A stretch of DNA of 64,000 nucleotides, from positions 2,728,001 through 2,792,000 of the forward strand of contig NZ_CP094459.1 in NCBI RefSeq assembly GCF_022809715.1. The letters run 5' to 3'. The DNA is from Burkholderia pyrrocinia (GTDB lineage: Bacteria; Pseudomonadota; Gammaproteobacteria; Burkholderiales; Burkholderiaceae). The notes under the pieces were generated by a model. It was not told the DNA's origin and made no database searches. It saw only the letters and a program-made list of their open reading frames with translations. Position numbers and translations under genes: made by a program. The first letter of the stretch is position 1. Each line of letters opens with the position of its first letter. Shown piece after piece: positions 37,471 through 46,565 of this stretch.

Positions 37471-38838
37471 ATGAACGCCGATACCGGCCTGCCGCTTCCG
37501 CAACGCTACTGGGCGATCGTCTGCGTCGCACTGGGCATCACGCTCGCCGTGCTCGACGGCGCGATCGCGAACGTCGCACTGCCGACCATCGCGCGCGACC
37601 TGCACGCATCCGACGCCGCGTCGATCTGGATCGTCAACGCGTACCAGCTCGCGGTCACGATCACGCTGCTGCCGCTCGCGTCGCTCGGCGAGCGCATCGG
37701 CTATCGCCGCATCTACATCGCCGGGCTCGCGCTGTTCACCGCGGCGTCGCTCGGCTGCGCGCTCGCCGGCTCGCTGCCGATGCTGGCCGTGATGCGCGTG
37801 ATCCAGGGCTTCGGTGCGGCCGGCATCATGAGCGTCAACGCGGCGCTCGTGCGGATGATCTACCCTTCGTCGATGCTCGGGCGCGGCCTGTCGATCAATG
37901 CGATGGTGGTCGCGCTGTCGTCGGCGATCGGGCCGACGGTCGCGTCCGCGATCCTGTCGTTCGCGTCGTGGCCGTGGCTGTTCGCGGTCAACGTGCCGAT
38001 CGGCATCGCCGCGGTACTCGGCAGCCTGCGCGCGCTGCCGGCCAACCCGCTGCACGACGCGCCGTACGATTTTCCGAGCGCGCTGATGAACGCGTGCGTG
38101 TTCGGCCTGCTGATCACGGCCGTCGACGGGCTCGGCCACGGCGAACGTCATGTGTACGTCGCGGCCGAGCTGATCGTCGCGTTCGTCGTCGGCTACTTCT
38201 TCGTGAAACGCCAACTGTCGCAGCCGGCGCCGCTTTTGCCCGTCGACCTGATGCGCATCCCGATGTTCGCGCTGTCGGTCTATACGTCGACGGCGTCGTT
38301 CACGTCGCAGATGCTCGCGTTCGTCGCGCTGCCGTTCTGGCTGCAGAATTCGCTCGGCTTCTCGCAGGTCGAGACCGGCCTGTACATGACGCCGTGGCCG
38401 CTCGTGATCGTGTTCGCCGCGCCGCTCGCGGGCGTGCTGTCGGACCGCTATTCGGCCGGCATCCTCGGCGGGATCGGGCTCGCGCTGTTCGCGGCCGGGC
38501 TGCTGTCGCTCGCGACGATCGGCGCGCACCCGGGCACCGTCGACATCGTGTGGCGGATGGCGCTGTGCGGCGCAGGCTTCGGATTGTTCCAGTCGCCGAA
38601 CAACCGCGCGATGCTGTCGTCGGCGCCGCGCGAGCGCAGCGGCGGCGCCGGCGGCATGCTGAGCACCGCGCGACTGACGGGCCAGACGCTCGGCGCCGCG
38701 CTCGTCGCGCTGATTTTCGGGCTCGCGCCCGATCGCGGGCCGACGGTCGCGCTCTATGTCGCTACGGCCTTCGCGGCGGTGGCCGCGGTCGTGAGCATGC
38801 TGCGCATCGCGTCGCCGCGGCCGGACGCGGCGGCCTGA
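37471..38838 (+). CDS. MFS multidrug-type transporter, DHA2/EmrB-QacA
   Basis: A 455-aa major facilitator with about 14 predicted membrane helices. Motif ALGITLAVLDGAIANVALPTIARDL lies in the first helix region (split: LDGAIANVALP is the DHA2 signature), followed by SLGERIGYRRIYIAGL between helices 2 and 3 (motif A). ATG 37471 is chosen over the upstream 37417 start because the family begins there. Likely a proton-driven drug exporter; the substrate is unknown. No adjoining membrane-fusion or outer-membrane gene. Confidence 0.88.
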   Translation: MNADTGLPLPQRYWAIVCVALGITLAVLDGAIANVALPTIARDLHASDAASIWIVNAYQLAVTITLLPLASLGERIGYRRIYIAGLALFTAASLGCALAGSLPMLAVMRVIQGFGAAGIMSVNAALVRMIYPSSMLGRGLSINAMVVALSSAIGPTVASAILSFASWPWLFAVNVPIGIAAVLGSLRALPANPLHDAPYDFPSALMNACVFGLLITAVDGLGHGERHVYVAAELIVAFVVGYFFVKRQLSQPAPLLPVDLMRIPMFALSVYTSTASFTSQMLAFVALPFWLQNSLGFSQVETGLYMTPWPLVIVFAAPLAGVLSDRYSAGILGGIGLALFAAGLLSLATIGAHPGTVDIVWRMALCGAGFGLFQSPNNRAMLSSAPRERSGGAGGMLSTARLTGQTLGAALVALIFGLAPDRGPTVALYVATAFAAVAAVVSMLRIASPRPDAAA

Positions 38839-38875
38839 CACCAACGCGCGCCGCCCCCACAGGCGCCCCCGCGCG

Positions 38876-39472
38876 TCAGGCGGCGTCGAGCGCGTCCATC
38901 ACGAAGCGCACGCGCGCCTTCACGCTCACGCGCGGCAACTCGATCAGCCGGTACCCGTACGACGTATAGCAATCGACCATCGCGTCGTAGGTGCGCACGG
39001 CTTCCGCGAAATCCTGCCGGCGCTCGGTGTCCTGCGCATAGATGTCCGGCCAGGGCGGCGCGATGAACACGCGCCGGTGATAACGGAAACGGCGCGCCGC
39101 GGCTTCCGCGTGCGCGGGCACGGCCAGCCCCGTCAGCCGCAAATAGCCGACCACGTCCGGCACGCCGCGGTCGAAGAACACGGGCCCGCGCGCATGCCGC
39201 GCGAGATGGTACGAGCGCATCTCCCAGCTCAGCATCAGCTCGGCGAACGCGGCCGGGTCGCGCCACGGCAGCGCGTGGCCGTCGACGGCCACCTGGTCGC
39301 GGATCACGCCTCGCCCGGCCTCCTGCGAGCGCGCGAAACCGGCGCGCTCGAGCGCGTCGAGCAACGTGCTCTTGCCCGAGCCCGGGCCGCCCGTCACAAC
39401 GAAGAAACGGCCGGTGGCGTCGTCGGTAGCGTCTTCGCGCTCGGCCCCGGCTCCCTGCGCGAACTCACGCAT
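38876..39472 (-). CDS. AAA-type P-loop ATPase/kinase-like protein
   Basis: A 198-aa P-loop protein: VVTGGPGSGKSTLLDAL gives Walker A, and FFDRGVPDVVGYL a Walker-B-like strand, as in the AAA_28 / NadR-kinase-like family. C-terminal strands (LIELPRVSVKARVRFVMD) complete a nucleoside-kinase-like fold. The start ATG 39472 overlaps the end of otsA by eight bases, so the two genes are probably translated together. Substrate unknown. Confidence 0.75.
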   Translation of the reverse strand: MREFAQGAGAEREDATDDATGRFFVVTGGPGSGKSTLLDALERAGFARSQEAGRGVIRDQVAVDGHALPWRDPAAFAELMLSWEMRSYHLARHARGPVFFDRGVPDVVGYLRLTGLAVPAHAEAAARRFRYHRRVFIAPPWPDIYAQDTERRQDFAEAVRTYDAMVDCYTSYGYRLIELPRVSVKARVRFVMDALDAA

Positions 39473-40886
39473 GCGCGACCCGCCGGCCCGCGCGCTGCGT
39501 GACCGATACGGCCGCCGCGACACTGCGCAAGTCGGCGACGAACGTATCGCGCCAGACCGACAGGTCGTTCTCCCGCAGCCGCGCGAGGTTCTCCTCGTGA
39601 CGCGCCTGGCGCTCCGCGAGCGGCATCGACAGCGCGCGCTCGAGCGCCTCGGCCATCTGCGACAGGTCGTACGGATTGACGAGAAGCGCGCCGGTCAGCT
39701 CGGCCGCCGCACCCGCGAACTCCGACAGCACGAGCACGCCCGGATCGGCCGGATCCTGCGACGCGACGTACTCCTTCGCGACGAGATTCATCCCGTCGCG
39801 CAGCGGCGTCACGTAGCCGACTTGCGACATCCGGAAGAACGCCATCAGCAGGTTGCGCTCGTACTTGCGGTTCAGGTACTGGATCGGCGTCCAGTCGAGC
39901 TGCGAAAAACGGCCGTTGATGCGTCCGGCTTCGCCTTCGAGCGTTTCGCGGATGTCCTGGTAGGTCTGCACGTCGGAACGCGTCGGTGGAGCGATCTGCA
40001 CGAGCGACACGCGCCCCTGCCAGCCCGGAGCGTTCGCGAGCATTCGTTCGAACGACTGGAAGCGCTCGACGAGCCCCTTCGAATAATCGAGGCGGTCGAC
40101 GCTCATCACGAGCTTGCGGCCGTCGAGCGCCTCGCGCAGCATCTTCACCGGCTTGCGCGCGCCGTACTGGACGGCCGCCTGCGCAATCGCGTCCGGATGC
40201 ACGCCGATCGGATAGGCGGCGACCTTCACGACGCGGCCGTGCGCGTGCAGCATCCCGTCGTCGCTCGCCGCGCCTATGCCGCGCCGCTCGATGTAATCGG
40301 TGAACGCCTGCTTGTCGGCATCGGTCTGGAAGCCCGCGACGTCGTACGCGCACATGAACTTCACGAGTTCCTCGTGCGGCGGCACGAGGCGCAGCATGTC
40401 GGGCGACGGAAACGGGATGTGCAGGAAGAAGCCGATCGGGTTCTTCACGCCGAGCTCGCGCAGGAAATGCGCGAACGGCAGCAGATGGTAGTCGTGTACC
40501 CAGATCAGGTCGTCGGGCCGCAGCAGCGCGGCGAGCTGCTTCGCGAGCATCGCGTTCACGCGCAGATACCCTGCGTACTCCTGCCGGTCGAAGCGCGCAA
40601 GATCGCCGCGGTAATGGAACACCGGCCACAGCGTCGCGTTCGAGAAGCCGCGGTAGTACTGGTCGTAGTCACGCCGGGTCAGCCCGACCGTCGCGTAGGT
40701 CACGTTGCCGTCCCGCTGGATCGCGGGCTCGGCGTCCGGTGCACCGACGATCTCGCCGTTCCAGCCGAACCAGACGCCGCCCGTTTCCTTCAGCGCGTCC
40801 ATCACGCCGACGGCGAGGCCGCCCGCGCTCGGGCGCGTGTCCTCGCCGGCGGCGACACGGTTCGATACCACGATCAATCTGCTCAT
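39465..40886 (-). CDS. otsA: Trehalose-6-phosphate synthase
   Basis: A 473-aa GT20 enzyme: VVSNRVA near the N-terminus, GGLAVGVMDALKETGGVWFGW, WVHDYHLL, GFFLHIPFPS and the C-terminal ETL/NPYDLSQMAEAL region are the standard OtsA landmarks. It condenses UDP-glucose and glucose 6-phosphate, giving trehalose 6-phosphate for osmotic and desiccation protection. ATG 40886 follows a strong GAGGAGGGG site. No otsB phosphatase gene is adjacent. Confidence 0.95.
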   Translation of the reverse strand: MSRLIVVSNRVAAGEDTRPSAGGLAVGVMDALKETGGVWFGWNGEIVGAPDAEPAIQRDGNVTYATVGLTRRDYDQYYRGFSNATLWPVFHYRGDLARFDRQEYAGYLRVNAMLAKQLAALLRPDDLIWVHDYHLLPFAHFLRELGVKNPIGFFLHIPFPSPDMLRLVPPHEELVKFMCAYDVAGFQTDADKQAFTDYIERRGIGAASDDGMLHAHGRVVKVAAYPIGVHPDAIAQAAVQYGARKPVKMLREALDGRKLVMSVDRLDYSKGLVERFQSFERMLANAPGWQGRVSLVQIAPPTRSDVQTYQDIRETLEGEAGRINGRFSQLDWTPIQYLNRKYERNLLMAFFRMSQVGYVTPLRDGMNLVAKEYVASQDPADPGVLVLSEFAGAAAELTGALLVNPYDLSQMAEALERALSMPLAERQARHEENLARLRENDLSVWRDTFVADLRSVAAAVSVTQRAGRRVAHA

Positions 40887-41021
40887 GCGGCTTCCCCTCC
40901 TCGATTCGATTGGCTGGCGCGGCGCGCGCGCCAAGGCGGACGCGGCTGCCCGAAGGCGGCCGCGCGGCGATTCAGTTCCGAGAAATGCAATGAAATGCGG
41001 CAGCGGAATGCGACGACGGGA

Positions 41022-41234
41022 TCAAGCGTCCTGCTCCTGGCCGAGGTCGCGTTGATAGTCGAGCCCTTCCGGGCGGGCGCCGCCCTGGTTGTGATCGCCG
41101 TCGGACGGCGTCTCGCCGGGCGCGCCGGCAGGCGGTGCGGATGGTGCGTCGGTGTGCGGACGCGGTTGGTCTGCTCCCGCGTCGGGTGGCCGGTGCGAAA
41201 ACCGTTTCGAACGGCGCATGGCTGGGTGTCTCAT
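41022..41234 (-). CDS. Possible small hydrophilic protein upstream of otsA
   Basis: A 70-codon ORF from ATG 41234. The product is Pro/Asp/Gln-rich and disordered-looking, ending LDYQRDLGQEQDA. It precedes otsA in the same direction with 135 bases between. Codon use is compatible with coding, but it has no recognisable domain and could be spurious. Confidence 0.35.
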   Translation of the reverse strand: MRHPAMRRSKRFSHRPPDAGADQPRPHTDAPSAPPAGAPGETPSDGDHNQGGARPEGLDYQRDLGQEQDA

Positions 41235-41504
41235 ATGCGGTGCGGCTCGAAGCCGTCGTAGAAACATTCCATAACAAAACAGTCTAGGTCGGTTCTTTGC
41301 GCGCCAAGGTAACAATTACCTTCAATTTGTAACGTTTCGACCCCTCGTCAGCCACCTGTCCGAAAATAGCGCCGCGCGCACGCGCGGCATGCCGTCCGGC
41401 GATTTGTCAAAGCTTTGCATTTTTCCCATGACAATTGCGAAACAATGACGCGGCATGGGGCGCGCATGCGTCGCCGCTCACCCAGACAGGACTTGCATTC
41501 AGGG

Positions 41505-42056
41505 ATGAACACTCGTTTCGAATTGTCGCGCCGGGCCATGCCGGCGCGCGTCGTGCTGGCCGCACTCGCCACGGCTGCACTGCTGTCCGGCTGCAACTCG
41601 CTGTACAGCGAAGGCGCGACAGCCGGTGCCGGTATCGCGGGCGCCGCGATCGCTTCCAAGGTCACCAACAACGCCGCCGTCGCGACGGGCATCGGCCTCG
41701 GCGCCGTGGCCGGCGCGCGTGCGGGTGTCCAGTACTCGCAGCGCGTCGCGCACCGCTATACGCAGGAACAGATCGCGAAGGCGGCCGGCCCGCTCGACGT
41801 GGGCGGCGTCGCGCCGTGGTCGACGCACCACTCGTTCCCCATCGAGGACGACGAGCAGGGCCGCGTGACGGTCAGCCGGACGATCAGCGTCGGTCCGCTC
41901 GACTGCAAGGAAATCGTGTTCGCGGTCGACACGCCCGCGAAGGCCGACAAGGCTGCGCAATCGGCGTTCTACGTCGCCACCATCTGCCGCGACGGCCCCG
42001 TATGGAAATGGGCGTCGGCCGAACCGGCAACCGAACGCTGGGGCGCGCTGCAATGA
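41505..42056 (+). CDS. Lipoprotein, first of a tandem pair
   Basis: A 183-aa lipoprotein (TAALLSGC, Cys30) with an Ala/Gly-rich glycine-zipper-like segment (about 37-70) and a C-terminal domain with QEQIAKAAGPLDVGGVAPW, two cysteines and the ending KWASAEPATERWGALQ. The same ending is in the downstream gene, so they are paralogues. ATG 41505 starts the signal peptide. The stop overlaps the next ATG (ATGA). Function unknown; envelope location is likely. Confidence 0.78.
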   Translation: MNTRFELSRRAMPARVVLAALATAALLSGCNSLYSEGATAGAGIAGAAIASKVTNNAAVATGIGLGAVAGARAGVQYSQRVAHRYTQEQIAKAAGPLDVGGVAPWSTHHSFPIEDDEQGRVTVSRTISVGPLDCKEIVFAVDTPAKADKAAQSAFYVATICRDGPVWKWASAEPATERWGALQ

Positions 42057-42547
42057 GCGTCGCGATCCGTATCGCGGCGATCGGCGCGCTTTGCGCGGCG
42101 GCGGCCACGCTGTCGGGCTGCGGGTCGGTCGGCGCGGCGAGCGGCGCGCTCGCCGGCGCGGCAACGGGCCTCGTCACCGCGAACCCGGCGGTCGGCGTCG
42201 GCGTCGGGATTGCCGTGCAGGCCGCGACCGACGAGGCCGTCAACCGCACGATGAAGCAGCTCCATCAGAACCAGCAGGACGCGATCGCGAAGGCAGCCGG
42301 CAGCCTGGCCGTCGGCGAAGTGAAACCGTGGAAGGTGAAGAACACGCTGCCGCTGGAAAACGGCGAAGGCGAAGTGCGCGTCACGCGCGCGTACTCGTCG
42401 GCGCTCGCGCTGTGCAAGGAATTCGCGTTCTCGGTGAAGGACGGCGACAAGGCCGACTGGTATTTCGCGAATGCGTGCCAGCAAGGCACGCACTGGAAGT
42501 GGGCGTCGGCCGAACCGGCCGTCGACCGCTGGGGCAATTTGCAGTAA
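42053..42547 (+). CDS. Lipoprotein, second of a tandem pair
   Basis: A 164-aa lipoprotein (AATLSGC, Cys23) with a short Gly/Ala-rich hydrophobic segment, then QDAIAKAAGSLAVGEVKPW and the ending KWASAEPAVDRWGNLQ, closely matching the upstream neighbour. Two cysteines of the C-terminal domain (LCKEFAF, NACQQG) are shared with it and may form a disulfide. Translationally coupled to it by a four-base overlap. Confidence 0.78.
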   Translation: MSVAIRIAAIGALCAAAATLSGCGSVGAASGALAGAATGLVTANPAVGVGVGIAVQAATDEAVNRTMKQLHQNQQDAIAKAAGSLAVGEVKPWKVKNTLPLENGEGEVRVTRAYSSALALCKEFAFSVKDGDKADWYFANACQQGTHWKWASAEPAVDRWGNLQ

Positions 42548-42593
42548 CTGGGCGATGCGCCGCGCGTGATGCGTGCGGCGCGGCGCACGCGGC

Positions 42594-42615
42594 TGCCGGG
42601 CCGCACGGCCCGGCA
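42594..42615. terminator. Strong hairpin between convergent genes
   Basis: TGCCGGGCCG and CGGCCCGGCA are perfectly complementary with a two-base spacer, giving a stable GC-rich hairpin between the lipoprotein pair and the end of the ABC ATPase gene. No T-tract. Confidence 0.55.
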
Positions 42616-42622
42616 CGATCGA

Positions 42623-43960
42623 TCAGGACTCGACGTCCTCGAGGCTGAAGATCTCGGTCTGATCGTTGTACGAGAAGATCTCGCCGTAACGGCCCCAGTC
42701 GATCACCGCGTCGAGCGTTTCCTCGGCCGCGCCGTCCGACAGGGAATCCTCGAGCTCCTGCTCGAAGCGCACACGCGGCGCACGATGGCCCGGGCGCTCG
42801 TTCAGCACCTTCTTGATCCGTGCGGCCAGCGGCACGTGCTTCAGCAGGTGATCCGCGAACATCAGCTTGCGCTCCTGCGTGCCGAATTCCGCGAACACGC
42901 GCCCCGGCGGCGTCAGGAACACGTCGCCTTCCCGCACGTCCGCGAAACCGAGGTACTGCAGCACTTCGGCGATCGGAAACAGATCGTCGACTTCCAGATG
43001 CAGCGTGCGCGCGATTTCCGGCATGTCCGCGCGGCCGTGGTACGGCGCCATCGCGAGCGTTTCGATCAGGCCGGCCATCAGGTTGGTCGACACCTGCGGC
43101 AGCCAGCTGCCGAGCTCGAGCCCCTTCTTCGTCGCCTCGCCGGTCTGGCGGGCCGTCATCTTCGCGTAGATATCGTCGACGAGCTTGCGGAACGCCGGAT
43201 CGAGCCGGTTGCGCGGGTGCTTGAACGGCACCTTGATCTCGGCGATCACGCGGCCCGGATTCGACGACAGCACGAGAATCCGGTCGCACATGAACACGGC
43301 TTCCTCGATGTTGTGCGTGACGATCAGCACCGACTTGATCGGCATCCGGCCCTGCGTCCACAGGTCGAGCAGGTCGGTACGCAGCGTTTCGGCGGTCAGC
43401 ACGTCGAGCGCCGAGAACGGTTCGTCCATCAGCAGGATCGTCGGATCGACGACGAGTGCGCGCGCAAAACCGACGCGCTGGCGCATGCCGCCCGACAGCT
43501 CGCGCGGGTACGCGTTCTCGAAACCGTCGAGACCGATCAGGTCGATCGCGGCCAGCGCGCGCTCGCGCCGCTCGCGCGCGCCGACGCCGAGCGCCTCGAG
43601 GCCGGCCTCCACGTTCTGCAGCACGGTCAGCCACGGGAACAGCGCGAAGGTCTGGAACACCATCGCGACGCCTTCGGCCGGGCCGCGCAGCGGCTGGCCG
43701 AGGTAGGTCACTTCACCGCCGGTCGGCTCGATCAGCCCGGCGATGATTCGCAGCAGCGTCGACTTGCCCGAGCCCGAACGGCCGAGCAGCCCGACGATCT
43801 CGCCTTCGCGCAGCGACAGGTTCGCGTCGTCGAGCACGAGCAGCTCGCCCTGCGTCTTGTTGAAACCGCGGCAGACGTGATCGACGCGCAGGATTTCCTC
43901 GCCGAGGCGCGGCGGCTGGGACGTCTGGACGGGGGCGTTTACAGCATTCGGATTGTGCAT
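42623..43960 (-). CDS. ABC transporter ATPase, NitT/TauT type with C-terminal extra domain
   Basis: A 445-aa ATPase: Walker A GRSGSGKST, signature LSGGMRQRV, Walker B ILLMDEPFSALD, then about 150 extra residues (from about 290) with LHLEVDDLFPIAEVLQYLGFADV, the AAA-associated C-terminal domain seen in this subfamily. The first 25 residues are an unstructured leader. It follows the fused permease gene by 22 bases. No substrate-binding protein gene is adjacent, so the solute (nitrate, sulfonate, bicarbonate-like) cannot be named. Confidence 0.9.
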   Translation of the reverse strand: MHNPNAVNAPVQTSQPPRLGEEILRVDHVCRGFNKTQGELLVLDDANLSLREGEIVGLLGRSGSGKSTLLRIIAGLIEPTGGEVTYLGQPLRGPAEGVAMVFQTFALFPWLTVLQNVEAGLEALGVGARERRERALAAIDLIGLDGFENAYPRELSGGMRQRVGFARALVVDPTILLMDEPFSALDVLTAETLRTDLLDLWTQGRMPIKSVLIVTHNIEEAVFMCDRILVLSSNPGRVIAEIKVPFKHPRNRLDPAFRKLVDDIYAKMTARQTGEATKKGLELGSWLPQVSTNLMAGLIETLAMAPYHGRADMPEIARTLHLEVDDLFPIAEVLQYLGFADVREGDVFLTPPGRVFAEFGTQERKLMFADHLLKHVPLAARIKKVLNERPGHRAPRVRFEQELEDSLSDGAAEETLDAVIDWGRYGEIFSYNDQTEIFSLEDVES

Positions 43961-43982
43961 CGCGTTTCGCTCTCAATCGGTC

Positions 43983-45740
43983 TCAGTCGAGCCGCAGCTT
44001 CGCTTCGGCGAAGGCATACAGCGGACGCCACAGCAGACGGTTGAACAGGGTGACGAACAGGGACATCACGGCGATGCCCAGGATGATCTTCGGAAAGTCG
44101 CCGGCGGCGGTCGTTTGCGCGATGTACGCGCCGAGGCCGTGCGCCTCGATCTTGGTGTTGCCCCACTGCACGGCTTCCGACACGATGCTCGCGTTCCACG
44201 CGCCGCCCGATGCGGTGATCGCGCCGGTCACGTAGTACGGGAAGATGCCGGGCAGAATCGCCTGCCGCCACCACTGCCAGCCGCGGATGCGGAAGTTCGT
44301 CGCCGCTTCGCGATAGTCGTTCGGGTAGGACGTTGCGCCGGCGATCACGTTGAACAGGATATACCACTGCGTGCCGAGCACGATCAGCGGCGACAGCCAG
44401 ATGTCGGGGTTCAGGTGGAAGCGCGCGATCACGATCACGAACACCGGGAACAGCAGGTTGGCCGGGAACGCGGCAAGGAACTGCGCGAGCGGCTGCAGCT
44501 TCTCGGCCAGCCTCGGGCGCAGCCCGACCCACACGCCGATCGGCACCCAGATCACGGACGCGACCGCGATCAGCACGACCACGCGCAGCAGCGTGATGAG
44601 CCCGAGCATGAGCACGTGACCGACCTCGGCCATCGTCACGCCGGTCGAAACGAAACTGACGACCCGCCACACGATATAGGCCGTGCCGATCAGCACGAGG
44701 GTCGCCCATGCGATGTCGACCGTGCGCGACGCCTTCTTCTCGACGCGCGGCAGCGTGAAGCGCATCGCGCCCGACAGCGGCAGGCGCAGCGGAATCCGCG
44801 CCGCCTTGGCGAAGAACCAGCCGGCCGGCACGAGCAGTTGATGGATCAGGCGCGTGCGGCGCACGAGGTCGAGCAGCCAGGACTCCGGCGCATTGCCCGA
44901 GCTCGTGTTCTCCATCCGGAACTTGTCGGCCCACGCGACGAGCGGGCGGAACAGGAACTGGTCATAGGCGAGGATCACGACCGTCATCGTGAGGATCACC
45001 CAGCCGATCGCGCCGAAGTTCTTGTCCGAGATGGCCTGCGCGAGATACGCACCGATCCCCGGCAGCGTGATCGTCTGGTTGCCGACGGTGATCGCCTCCG
45101 ACGCGACGACGAAGAACCAGCCGCCCGACATCGACATCATCATGTTCCAGATCAGGCCCGGCATCGAGAACGGCACCTCGAGCTTCCAGAAGCGCTGCCA
45201 GGAAGTCAGGTGGAAGCCCCGCGACACTTCGTCGAGATCGCGCGGCACCGTGCGCAGCGACTGGTAGAAGCTGAACGTCATGTTCCACGCCTGGCTCGTG
45301 AAGATCGCGAAGATCGCCGCAAGCTCCGCGCCGAGCACCCGGCTCGGGAACAGCGCGAGGAAGAACGTGACCGTAAACGAGATGAACCCGAGCACCGGCA
45401 CCGACTGCAGGATGTCGAGGATCGGGATCAGCACCATGCCCGCGCGGCGGCTCTTGGCCGCGAGCGTACCGTAGACGAGCGTAAACACGAGCGCCGCGAC
45501 CATCGCGGCCAGCATCCGCAGCGTGGTGCGCAACGCGTATTCGGGCAGGTTCGACGGATCGAGCGAGATCTTCTGCGTCTGCAGCACGCCGATCGGCGCC
45601 ATCGTTTCGTGGAAGCCGACGACCGCCATTGCGATCAGGCAGATGATCAGCGGAAACGCGATGAAGTCCCACCGGTTCGGCAGAACGCGCCACGCGGACG
45701 CGTTGGCGGTCCGGTTCGGATTGAAGAATCCGACGTCCAT
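43983..45740 (-). CDS. ABC transporter permease, two permease domains fused
   Basis: A 585-aa inner-membrane protein with about a dozen membrane helices and two copies of the EAA-type loop: one near DEVSRGFHLTSWQRFWKLEVPFSMPG, and one near REAATNFRIRGWQWWRQAILPG (each cited here in part as DEVSRGFHL and REAATNFRI). The halves are separated by a ~100-residue cytoplasmic linker. Most relatives in the NitT/TauT group use two separate chains. ATG 45740 is chosen because the membrane domain begins shortly after it; the longer form would add a non-coding-looking leader. Confidence 0.88.
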   Translation of the reverse strand: MDVGFFNPNRTANASAWRVLPNRWDFIAFPLIICLIAMAVVGFHETMAPIGVLQTQKISLDPSNLPEYALRTTLRMLAAMVAALVFTLVYGTLAAKSRRAGMVLIPILDILQSVPVLGFISFTVTFFLALFPSRVLGAELAAIFAIFTSQAWNMTFSFYQSLRTVPRDLDEVSRGFHLTSWQRFWKLEVPFSMPGLIWNMMMSMSGGWFFVVASEAITVGNQTITLPGIGAYLAQAISDKNFGAIGWVILTMTVVILAYDQFLFRPLVAWADKFRMENTSSGNAPESWLLDLVRRTRLIHQLLVPAGWFFAKAARIPLRLPLSGAMRFTLPRVEKKASRTVDIAWATLVLIGTAYIVWRVVSFVSTGVTMAEVGHVLMLGLITLLRVVVLIAVASVIWVPIGVWVGLRPRLAEKLQPLAQFLAAFPANLLFPVFVIVIARFHLNPDIWLSPLIVLGTQWYILFNVIAGATSYPNDYREAATNFRIRGWQWWRQAILPGIFPYYVTGAITASGGAWNASIVSEAVQWGNTKIEAHGLGAYIAQTTAAGDFPKIILGIAVMSLFVTLFNRLLWRPLYAFAEAKLRLD

Positions 45741-46162
45741 CAGGCGCCCTCCCCGGTAAGGCCGAACGAAGCCGGCAGTCGATGTTGATTCATGGCAAAG
45801 CGCACGGGCGCGGTAATTCGATTGACTGACGATCTCGCGCGGGCGCAATGCGCCGTGCGTGCAAGCTGCGCCCCGCGCGGTCGCGGTCGAGTCGGCCCGC
45901 GACGGCACGACACTACACCAACCTGTATTTCAGGTACAACCGTCCGGGGACGGCGCGCAGGCGGCGCACGGATCGTGCCCGGCGCGCGGGCGGACGGCGG
46001 GTGCACGGTACGGAGCAGCCCGGCCGCAGTCCTTCGGCCGGCATGCAGGCCCGAATTATGCCGTGATCCGGGCCGGCCGTGAACCCGCCAGCGGCACGCG
46101 GGTGCAAACCGTGCCGGGCATCAACAGCCGGACGAGGCGAAGCGGGTATGATCGGGGCTAGC

Positions 46163-46230
46163 CCCCGGGGTCTGTTGCGGCCGTTCTCGTGGCAACGCAT
46201 GCGCGCTCCATAGGTAAACAGACCCCGGGG
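46163..46230 (+). promoter_or_regulatory. Long inverted repeat upstream of the 88-aa gene
   Basis: CCCCGGGGTCTGTT (46163-46176) and AACAGACCCCGGGG (46217-46230) are exact reverse complements, 14 bp each, with a 40-base spacer. It lies in the 516-bp region between the ABC transporter and the 88-aa gene, ending 26 bases before that gene's ATG and just before its GGGAGGAAGGG ribosome binding site. It could be a leader hairpin, an operator or a small RNA. There is no T-tract. The rest of 45741-46162 shows no gene. Confidence 0.6.
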
Positions 46231-46256
46231 ATCGATCGACGAGCGGGAGGAAGGGA

Positions 46257-46523
46257 ATGGCAGGAAACTTGGTGATCGTCTGCCGCGATCAGGATGCCGA
46301 CGCGTTCTACGAACTGATGCAGGAGTATGGGTCGTTCCAGACGCGGCTGTCGTCGACGGCGTGGTACCTGAACATGAACGTCGTGCCGGAATCGCTGCAG
46401 GAGGAAATCCTGGAGCGCCTCGGCCGCTATACGACCGTCTACATCTTCGAGGCCACCACCGTGACCTACAACACGATCGACAGCAACGCGGCCGAGACGC
46501 TCGGCACGCTGTTCGGCGAATGA
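46257..46523 (+). CDS. Small conserved hypothetical protein
   Basis: An 88-aa acidic soluble protein with a strong ribosome binding site (GGGAGGAAGG). The order of strands and helices (NLVIVCRD; ADAFYELMQEYG; AWYLNMNVV; LQEEILERL; TTVYIFEATTVTY) suggests a compact alpha/beta ferredoxin-like fold. No catalytic motif. It is convergent with the sensor kinase gene and headed by an unusual hairpin. Function unknown. Confidence 0.72.
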   Translation: MAGNLVIVCRDQDADAFYELMQEYGSFQTRLSSTAWYLNMNVVPESLQEEILERLGRYTTVYIFEATTVTYNTIDSNAAETLGTLFGE

Positions 46524-46565
46524 TGCCGCGCGGCGCTTGCCGGCCCGGGCAGGCGCCGCAGCCGC

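Noticed and set aside
37165-38844. A 559-codon minus-strand frame across the MFS transporter gene
   Set aside because: Low-complexity Arg/Asp/Gln-rich translation without motifs; the plus-strand MFS gene is clear.
43953-45788. A 611-codon plus-strand frame across the fused ABC permease
   Set aside because: His/Arg/Glu-rich shadow of the permease gene on the other strand, no domain.
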